A stretch of 64,000 nt of DNA, taken from Colwellia sp. 12G3 (GTDB lineage: Bacteria > Pseudomonadota > Gammaproteobacteria > Enterobacterales > Alteromonadaceae). The notes under the pieces are model-generated. The model saw only the letters and a program-made list of their open reading frames with translations. It had not been told where the DNA came from and made no database searches. How positions within the stretch are numbered: the first letter of the stretch is position 1; the number at the start of each line of letters is the position of its first letter. Of this stretch, positions 58,504 to 64,000 are shown in pieces. The DNA lies in contig NZ_PJAQ01000066.1 in NCBI RefSeq assembly GCF_002836775.1, positions 620,001 through 684,000 of the forward strand. The letters run 5' to 3'. A program made the translations under genes and the position numbers.

Positions 58504-58537
58504 AGCTCTTTACAAATAGCTTAATGTGTAAAGAGCT
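58504..58537. terminator. Hairpin after the CadC-like gene
   Basis: Perfect 11-bp arms AGCTCTTTACA / TGTAAAGAGCT with a 12-base loop, 31 bases after the stop. No T-run follows on the + strand. Confidence 0.5.
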
Positions 58538-58578
58538 AAGCCAAATAAGTTGATAACATTTAAGTTGATTAAATAAGA

Positions 58579-58599
58579 CTACTCAATAGTGATGAGTAG
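58579..58599 (-). terminator. lysA terminator
   Basis: Arms CTACTCA / TGAGTAG with a 7-base loop, followed on the minus strand by a T-rich tract, 13 bases after the lysA stop. Confidence 0.65.
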
Positions 58600-58611
58600 C
58601 CACAAAAACTT

Positions 58612-59874
58612 TTACAGCCAGCTTGGGGTAATATCTTGTTTGATAATATCTTCATAACTTGGGCGTTTTCGTACCACAGCAAATTCATGACCCTTAACCA
58701 TTATTTCAGGAGCTAACATGCGCGTATTGTAACTTGACGACATAACCGCACCATAAGCGCCACTACTCATTATGGCAATTAAATCACCGGCGTCAGATTC
58801 ATGCACCTGTCTCGCTTTGGCAAAAGTATCACCGGTTTCACAAACAGGACCAACCACGTCATAAGTTTTTAGCTCATTATTGCCTTTATTCACGGCGATA
58901 ATTTGATGAAATGCATCGTACATACTCGGTCTTATTAAATCGTTCATACCCGCATCAAGTAATAAAAACTGGCGTTCTTCACCCGTTTTTACAAAGACGA
59001 CACTTGAGACAAGAATACCGGCATTACCTAATAATGAACGCCCTGGCTCAATAATGATTTTACAATTGAGATGTCCAAGTTGTGCCTTAACCATATCTGC
59101 ATAGGTTTTTTTACTTGGGATCACTTCATCTAGATAGGTAATACCTAAACCACCACCGACATCAATCACACTAATGTCATGGCCATCGGACCGAAGCTCA
59201 ACAACAAGCTGTGCAATATGTTGGTAAGCTTCTTCAAAAGGAGCCAAGCTGGTTAATTGCGAACCTATATGTACATCAACACCTTGAACTTTTATACCGG
59301 GTAACGATGCTGCTTGTTTATAGGCTACTCTTGCCTTTGAAATAGGTACGCCAAATTTATTTTCAGCTTTACCGGTGGAAATTTTTTCATGGGTTTGCGC
59401 ACAAACATTAGGGTTGATGCGAAAAGCAATCGCAGCCGTCTTATTGAGTGACGAGGCTACTTTTGATATTAATTCTAGCTCTGGCTCAGACTCAACATTA
59501 AACTGGAAAATACCTAATGATAATGCATAGTTAATTTCTTCCTGTGTTTTAGCAACACCAGAATAAACAATTTTATTGGCTGGAATGCCGGCCATTATTG
59601 CACGGCGAATTTCCCCCATTGATACCACGTCAGCGCCTGAGCCTAATTTGGCTAAAGTGGCAAGAACCGCCTGGTTACTATTGGCTTTTACCGCATAACA
59701 AACTAAAGCATCTTGTTCGCTAAAAGCGTTTTGATAATCTTGAAAGCTTGTTTCAATAGCGGCACTTGAATAGCAATAAAATGGGGTTTGAACCTGCTTG
59801 GCAATAGTGCTAATAGCAATATCTTCAACAAACATTTCATTATTTTTGTGCGGGAAATAGGTAACTGGTGTCAT
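58612..59874 (-). CDS. lysA: Diaminopimelate decarboxylase
   Basis: 420 residues (E. coli LysA 420). PLP enzyme that makes lysine from meso-DAP in the cytoplasm. The PLP lysine is in CYAVKANSN near the N-terminus; other signatures are GSGADVVSMGEI, HIGSQL, GGGLGI, EPGRSL and the active-site Cys in GPVCETGDTFA. It stands alone, without the lppL, cyaY or dapF neighbours seen in many gammaproteobacteria. Confidence 0.96.
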   Translation of the reverse strand: MTPVTYFPHKNNEMFVEDIAISTIAKQVQTPFYCYSSAAIETSFQDYQNAFSEQDALVCYAVKANSNQAVLATLAKLGSGADVVSMGEIRRAIMAGIPANKIVYSGVAKTQEEINYALSLGIFQFNVESEPELELISKVASSLNKTAAIAFRINPNVCAQTHEKISTGKAENKFGVPISKARVAYKQAASLPGIKVQGVDVHIGSQLTSLAPFEEAYQHIAQLVVELRSDGHDISVIDVGGGLGITYLDEVIPSKKTYADMVKAQLGHLNCKIIIEPGRSLLGNAGILVSSVVFVKTGEERQFLLLDAGMNDLIRPSMYDAFHQIIAVNKGNNELKTYDVVGPVCETGDTFAKARQVHESDAGDLIAIMSSGAYGAVMSSSYNTRMLAPEIMVKGHEFAVVRKRPSYEDIIKQDITPSWL

Positions 59875-60078
59875 AGGGTAATCATCGAATATTGAGCAAA
59901 CATAATGTAGCTAAACTTATGCTAACTTGTCGTACTATTCAAGGGCTAAGTGCAATATCGTCAAGGTAAAATGTTATAGCTCATAACTGGAATCTACGAG
60001 GTTGGACTATCTTTAGTACTTTTCACCCAATCAGCCGGTAAAGTTAATGAAAAAATCACACCCAAATAGCTAAAAATA

Positions 60079-60109
60079 ACCATCAACCTATGTAGTTTAC
60101 GTTGATGGT
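60079..60109 (-). terminator. Terminator of the FMN reductase gene
   Basis: Perfect arms ACCATCAAC / GTTGATGGT with a 13-base loop, followed on the minus strand by TATTTTTAG; 60 bases after the stop. Confidence 0.75.
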
Positions 60110-60155
60110 ATCTTATGTGTTTATTTACTCAAAATAGTCGTTAACTTGACTACTC

Positions 60156-60180
60156 TAGATTAGATTAGCTTAGCTTAGCT
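60156..60180. repeat. Pentanucleotide tandem repeat across a stop codon
   Basis: TAGAT TAGAT TAGCT TAGCT TAGCT. It covers the last codons and stop of the FMN reductase gene, so slippage would change its C-terminus. Confidence 0.7.
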
Positions 60181-60694
60181 GAGCAAGGGCAGACTGTAAC
60201 TGATCAAGTATGGTTGGGTTACTAATCTCTTGTTTTTCACTATCAAAATTATCAAAAAAGCTAGGAACTGATACGCTAGCTTTTACATCACCAGCAAAAT
60301 AAGGTGCAGAGCCAGTCGCTGCGGTTAATACTGTATTGGCACCCCCTGGACCTGGTGAAGTGGCCAGCAATACCATGGGTTTGTTTTGAAATAATTTCTG
60401 GTCGATACGAGAAGTCCAATCAAATAAGTTTTTATAAGCCGCAGTATATGAGCCGTTATGCTCAGCAAAAGAAATGATAATAGCATCTGCTTGACCCAAT
60501 TTAGCGTAAAAAGCTTTTGCTGCATCAGGTTGACCTAATACTTCTTCTTTGTCTTGACTAAATAAAGGCATTTCATAATCGTTAATATCTAATATTTCTA
60601 CCGTGGCACCAGATACTAAAGAGGCTGCGTAAGTGGCCAATTTTTTGTTGATTGATTTTGAGCTACTGCTGGCTGCAAAGGCTAATAATTTCAT
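60170..60694 (-). CDS. NADPH-dependent FMN reductase family protein
   Basis: 174 residues with a flavodoxin-like fold. FMN-binding N-terminus LLAFAASSSSKSINKKLATY, then MPLFSQD and the second site IISFAEHNGSYTAAYKNLFDW; LLATSPGPGGANTV follows. Members are quinone, azo-dye or chromate reductases. It is divergent from a LysR gene with a perfect palindrome in between. Confidence 0.9.
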   Translation of the reverse strand: MKLLAFAASSSSKSINKKLATYAASLVSGATVEILDINDYEMPLFSQDKEEVLGQPDAAKAFYAKLGQADAIIISFAEHNGSYTAAYKNLFDWTSRIDQKLFQNKPMVLLATSPGPGGANTVLTAATGSAPYFAGDVKASVSVPSFFDNFDSEKQEISNPTILDQLQSALAQLS

Positions 60695-60712
60695 AATGAT
60701 GCTTCCTTATTT

Positions 60713-60728
60713 ATACCTAGTTAGGTAT
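60713..60728. promoter_or_regulatory. Palindrome between FMN reductase and lysR
   Basis: ATACCTAGTTAGGTAT: 7-bp perfect arms around GT, 18 bases before the reductase ATG. It fits a LysR-type dyad (ATAC-N8-GTAT) controlling both genes. Confidence 0.65.
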
Positions 60729-60839
60729 CTAAAATGTTTAATTAATGACTAAATACTTTGGCTTAGACATTTGATATAAGTATTATATAACTATAATTTA
60801 ATGTAATTAATACCCTTAAATGATAATGACTTTTTCCAT

Positions 60840-61757
60840 ATGACTTATAATGATGATTCAACACTTTTCGATGGCATGGTAGTTTTTACCCAAGTTGTTG
60901 AGTGCGGCAGTTTTTCAGGTGCAGCGATAGCCACAGGTCATTCAAATTCTTACATTAGTAAAACAGTGAATAAACTTGAAGCACGTGTTGGAGTACGTTT
61001 GTTAAATCGTACCACACGTTCTATTAGCTTGACTCCTGAAGGACAAGTCTATTTTGAGCAATGCCAACAATTAGTGCTCGATGCTCATGATGCGATATCA
61101 CTGTTAACTCAAAGTCATATAGAGCCGAAAGGTTTACTTAAAGTCAGTTGTCCTACTTCGTTTGCCGAAAGTCATTTACAAGACGTGGTATCAGAGTTTA
61201 TGCACCAGTACCCTGAAGTCAACTTAGTGTTAGATTTAAATGATCGACAGGTAGACTTAGTTCAAGATGGCTTTGACTTAGTTATTCGAGCAACAGAGCA
61301 ATTAGCTGAGTCAAGTTTGGTTTGTCGTAAAATATACAGTTGCAAAGGTTATACCGTAGCATCTCATGACTATTTACAACGTTTTGGTGTGCCACAATTA
61401 CCAGAGCAACTTAGTGAGCACCAGTGCATTTGTTATAGTAATTTAAAGCAAGCGACTAAATGGGTGTACAGCCGCAAAAATGGCACTGATAGCCAAGTTG
61501 AAGTGAAGGCAAAGCTTTTATGCAATAGCGCAAGTATGGAATTAGCCATGGTGCTTGCAGGTCATGGTATTTGCCGATTACCTGAATTTGTTATGGAAAA
61601 AGCACTGAAAGATAAACAGTTAGCGATATTATTTAATGATTATCTTGCGCCTACTATTGATGTTTACGCCATTTATCCAAGCCGAAAACATTTGTCACCT
61701 AAAGTCCGATGTTTCATTGATTTACTCGTTGAAAAAATGCCTAAAAAGGTAGGCTAG
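60840..61757 (+). CDS. LysR-type regulator
   Basis: 305 residues. Winged helix (about 10-70: FTQVVECGSFSGAAIATGHSNSYISKTVNKLEARVGVRLLNRTTRSISLT) of the AaeR/DmlR-like branch, then the effector domain. Members next to flavin reductases or quinone oxidoreductases usually control them in response to an electrophile or quinone. Target inferred from divergence and the palindrome. Confidence 0.9.
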   Translation: MTYNDDSTLFDGMVVFTQVVECGSFSGAAIATGHSNSYISKTVNKLEARVGVRLLNRTTRSISLTPEGQVYFEQCQQLVLDAHDAISLLTQSHIEPKGLLKVSCPTSFAESHLQDVVSEFMHQYPEVNLVLDLNDRQVDLVQDGFDLVIRATEQLAESSLVCRKIYSCKGYTVASHDYLQRFGVPQLPEQLSEHQCICYSNLKQATKWVYSRKNGTDSQVEVKAKLLCNSASMELAMVLAGHGICRLPEFVMEKALKDKQLAILFNDYLAPTIDVYAIYPSRKHLSPKVRCFIDLLVEKMPKKVG

Positions 61758-61818
61758 TTTCATGACTTTTGGGTGGAGGTCTTAACGGTGATTTAACAGG
61801 TTTTTTAAAAGGTATAGC

Positions 61819-62496
61819 TCACTTATATTCAGTAGAATATCTCATACATTGAGTCAGTAAAGAACAAAACTCATTAAGCTCTCGATCAATCGCTGTTTCA
61901 GGAAGGAATAAGTGATAACCCAATGCTTTATGTAACACAGTACAGTGATGAAGAAATGCGGCTAATGGCCCTTTCAATATTTCACCGGAAGGTAAAACAA
62001 AAGGCTCAAAATTCAGCGTACTTTGCTCAAGAGTGAGTAAATTCATCTTAATAGCAAAAGCTAATAAAGGTTTTTGTTCATGAATGAGCCGATTAGCCAA
62101 ACGCGGAGAAATCTGATCAGCAAGTGACGACAGGTCTATCAGTCGTATACCTATGTATGGCAACTGTATTCTCGTTAAGCCAAAGGTTTCATTCATTAAT
62201 GATATCCGCTGTATTTGCGGCCAATCAAGTTTCCAGTGGCCGTATCTATGCTGATATTTGATGCCCTTTGGGCTAAGGCATAAACTATAAAGAGGTTCAA
62301 GATACTTGGCTAAACCTGTTATAAATATCACTAATGCAGACAGGTAGATAAAGATGATCACCAGGTGAAATTGTCGCCAATAACCTTGGCTAAATAAAAT
62401 GGTTGATAAAGTAATGATGAGCGCAACGAGCATTAAAAAAAACGCATGGTGATTACTCTGCGCTTTAATATTGATAACAGGTAATTCTCTTGTCAT
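61819..62496 (-). CDS. DUF2982-like inner-membrane protein
   Basis: 225 residues with two N-terminal TM helices (about 17-36, 42-63) and a cytoplasmic domain of about 160 residues. GIKYQHRYGHWKLDWPQIQRI resembles a PH-like (bPH) membrane-associated fold. The gammaproteobacterial family DUF2982 has this architecture; I assign it from pattern memory. Function unknown. It lies 34 bases downstream of the DUF4124 gene on the same strand. Confidence 0.7.
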   Translation of the reverse strand: MTRELPVINIKAQSNHHAFFLMLVALIITLSTILFSQGYWRQFHLVIIFIYLSALVIFITGLAKYLEPLYSLCLSPKGIKYQHRYGHWKLDWPQIQRISLMNETFGLTRIQLPYIGIRLIDLSSLADQISPRLANRLIHEQKPLLAFAIKMNLLTLEQSTLNFEPFVLPSGEILKGPLAAFLHHCTVLHKALGYHLFLPETAIDRELNEFCSLLTQCMRYSTEYK

Positions 62497-62530
62497 TATT
62501 ACCTCTTTAGCTAATTATCAAACTAATACC

Positions 62531-62974
62531 TTAGCGACAGGTCTTTTTATAAGCCTTAGTATATTTTTTCTTTTCTGCTTTAAGTTGATCTTCACTTTGG
62601 AATGAACGTTCGCCCTTGGGTGATATGACATAAATACGGCCACCGTGTTCAATTTTTGCGAGTTGACGTTTTATGTTATCGCAATAACCTTTATTTTTAC
62701 GAGCTTCTTTAGCCTCTTTTTGAGTTTGTTCAGCCTTATCTTGCTTAGCTTTATTGTAGTCTTGCTGCCATTGATTATCTTGGGTGACTGTATTGGCAAT
62801 ATTATTATTTTCTTTCAGTTTTACCGTGGTTACTTTTTCATCATGAACTGGTTTGTCGCTATAGTGGACCTTGCCGTTTTCATCGGTCCAAGTATAAATT
62901 TCAGCGCTAGAGTTAAATGATAATGTAATGCTGGTAACTAGTAAAATAGTGCCGAGTAGTTTTAAATTTTTCAT
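62531..62974 (-). CDS. DUF4124 periplasmic protein
   Basis: 147 residues; signal peptide about 1-24 (NSSA|EIYT). Starts its mature part with EIYTWTDENGKVHYSDKPV, the DUF4124 signature. A Lys/Glu-rich helical stretch (about 70-100) follows, then a domain with two cysteines. Function unknown. It is divergent from another DUF4124 gene. Confidence 0.85.
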   Translation of the reverse strand: MKNLKLLGTILLVTSITLSFNSSAEIYTWTDENGKVHYSDKPVHDEKVTTVKLKENNNIANTVTQDNQWQQDYNKAKQDKAEQTQKEAKEARKNKGYCDNIKRQLAKIEHGGRIYVISPKGERSFQSEDQLKAEKKKYTKAYKKTCR

Positions 62975-63154
62975 AAAGTCCCTTTTGTAGATTAATACTT
63001 TCTATCTAATACTCATAAAGATAAAATTTTTCTGTGTACTTATTTGTCGTTAACAGAGTCTGATATTGAAATAATAACATAGCTTTATTAGCATGTGACA
63101 GCCTGCTATGATTAATTTTTAGCGCTTCAAAAAGTAAGACAAGGAAGATTTATA

Positions 63155-64000
63155 ATGAAGGGGTTATGGCTATTATTACTGCTAGCTGGGTGTATTACTG
63201 TTTGCCAAGCAGGGCAAATGTATAAATATAAAGATGCCAATGGTAACTGGGCTTTTAGTGATAAACCGCCAGAAAAAGAGCAAGACTTTTCAACGTTACA
63301 ATATACTCGTCCGAAACAACCAACGTCTAAAATTAAATTTTATAATGTAAAGGGTGAGGAAGGTTATATCCTCTATGCTCAAAGTGCTTTTTACACACCT
63401 ATTGAAGTTGGCTTTACTTCTCCATTTAGCCAAGAGCGTATTAGTAAGGTCATCCCGGCAAGAGGTCGCATTGCTTTACTTGAAAGCAAGACAAAAGCAC
63501 CTAAAATAAGTTATGACTGGGCATTGGGCGATCCCACAAGCGTTGCTGATGGTTACCAATATCATGCCCCTTTCGGTTCACCTAAAGGCCATAAAATTAC
63601 TCAAGGTTTTAATGGTAAGTTTTCTCATACTAGTGAATACAGTAAGTATGCTGTTGATATCGCCATGGATGTAGGGACCTACTTAACTGCTGTGCGAGCA
63701 GGTACAGTTATTTGGGTTAAGGATGATTACCATATGAGTGGCACGACTCGTTACTTTCTTGATAAAGCGAATGTCATTCAAGTGTTGCACGATGATGGTA
63801 CTTTTGCGTCATACGCACACATATTAATGGATACCGCATTAGTAAAAGAGGGCGATAAAGTGGCGCGTGGTGATCGATTAGCTCGCTCAGGCTCATCAGG
63901 GTTTTCTACGGGACCTCATCTGCACTTTTCAATAGTTAAAAATTCAGGCCTTAAAAACATCTCGATTCCTTTTAAATTTGTAGATAATAAGGGCTCGGTA
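63155..64000 (+). CDS. M23 metallopeptidase with N-terminal DUF4124, partial
   Basis: 282 codons visible and still open at the window end. ATG at 63155 with AAGGAAG upstream. Signal sequence about 1-19; LLAGC could be a lipobox, but cleavage after CQA is as likely. Residues 21-45 (QMYKYKDANGNWAFSDKPP) are DUF4124. The M23 (LytM-type) peptidase domain spans about 145-275: ITQGFNGKFSH, YAVDIAMDVGTYLTAVRAGTV, SYAHI and the metal-binding GPHLHFSIV. It probably trims peptidoglycan or is an activator of amidases. Confidence 0.9.
   Translation, partial: MKGLWLLLLLAGCITVCQAGQMYKYKDANGNWAFSDKPPEKEQDFSTLQYTRPKQPTSKIKFYNVKGEEGYILYAQSAFYTPIEVGFTSPFSQERISKVIPARGRIALLESKTKAPKISYDWALGDPTSVADGYQYHAPFGSPKGHKITQGFNGKFSHTSEYSKYAVDIAMDVGTYLTAVRAGTVIWVKDDYHMSGTTRYFLDKANVIQVLHDDGTFASYAHILMDTALVKEGDKVARGDRLARSGSSGFSTGPHLHFSIVKNSGLKNISIPFKFVDNKGSV

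Overview
The window is AT-rich chromosomal DNA of a marine gammaproteobacterium. Gene content and order point to the Alteromonadales, most likely Colwellia or a close relative: adjacent topA and cysB, ispH next to a type IV pilus minor-pilin operon, a long-form isocitrate lyase with malate synthase G, RdgC, TrhP/YfhL, a DUF2982-type protein, and a MITE-like repeat. This assignment is inference from gene content, not a database search. I found no tRNA, rRNA, CRISPR array, prophage or intact insertion sequence.

Layout. 1-1.1 kb: 3' end of a large Ig-like surface protein. 1.2-8 kb: ureohydrolase, topA, two small hypotheticals, cysB. 8-8.5 kb: nested repeat elements. 8.5-12.3 kb: YfhL-type ferredoxin with TrhP (tRNA hydroxylation), an HDOD protein, rdgC. 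12.4-18.7 kb: an orphan histidine kinase, then a phosphate-starvation block (porin, phoB, phoR, pstS) with Pho-box-like sequences in front of the porin, phoBR and pstS. 18.9-33.2 kb: ispH, two consecutive minor-pilin clusters (A: FimT-PilW-PilX-PilV-PilE; B: PilV-PilW-PilX-PilY1-PilE), then pheA. Between the clusters lie decayed 3' ends of pheA and of ispH. The order is therefore ispH-[A]-pheA' / ispH'-[B]-pheA, the signature of a tandem duplication or additive integration whose two pilin clusters have since become very different.

33.3-36.9 kb: MAPEG protein, penicillin acylase, small secreted protein. 37.3-43.8 kb: glyoxylate shunt (glcB and aceA) flanking a lysR-lrgA-lrgB operon. 44-44.8 kb: DUF481 outer-membrane protein. 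45-51.4 kb: ArsR-family repressor with an RND efflux pump, divergent from a DUF2892 protein, a rhodanese and a DsbA-like protein. Two perfect inverted repeats lie in the divergent promoter region. The gene set resembles a split YgaV/YgaP (reactive-sulfur) system joined to an efflux pump. 51.5-58.5 kb: an operon of esterase, two PD40 (TolB-like) secreted paralogues, a serine hydrolase and a decayed third PD40 copy, divergent from a CadC-like membrane regulator whose own sensor domain also looks PD40-like. This block looks less AT-rich and is probably accessory. 58.6-64 kb: lysA, an FMN reductase divergent from a LysR regulator with a palindromic site between them, DUF2982, and a divergent pair of DUF4124 proteins, the second carrying an M23 peptidase domain and running off the window.

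Strongest points for a second look: the duplicated ispH/pilus/pheA locus, the PilV with a large three-repeat ectodomain in the cluster that lacks PilY1, the PilY1 that lacks a von Willebrand A domain, the sulfur-stress-like efflux locus with its twin operators, and lrgAB inside the glyoxylate locus.
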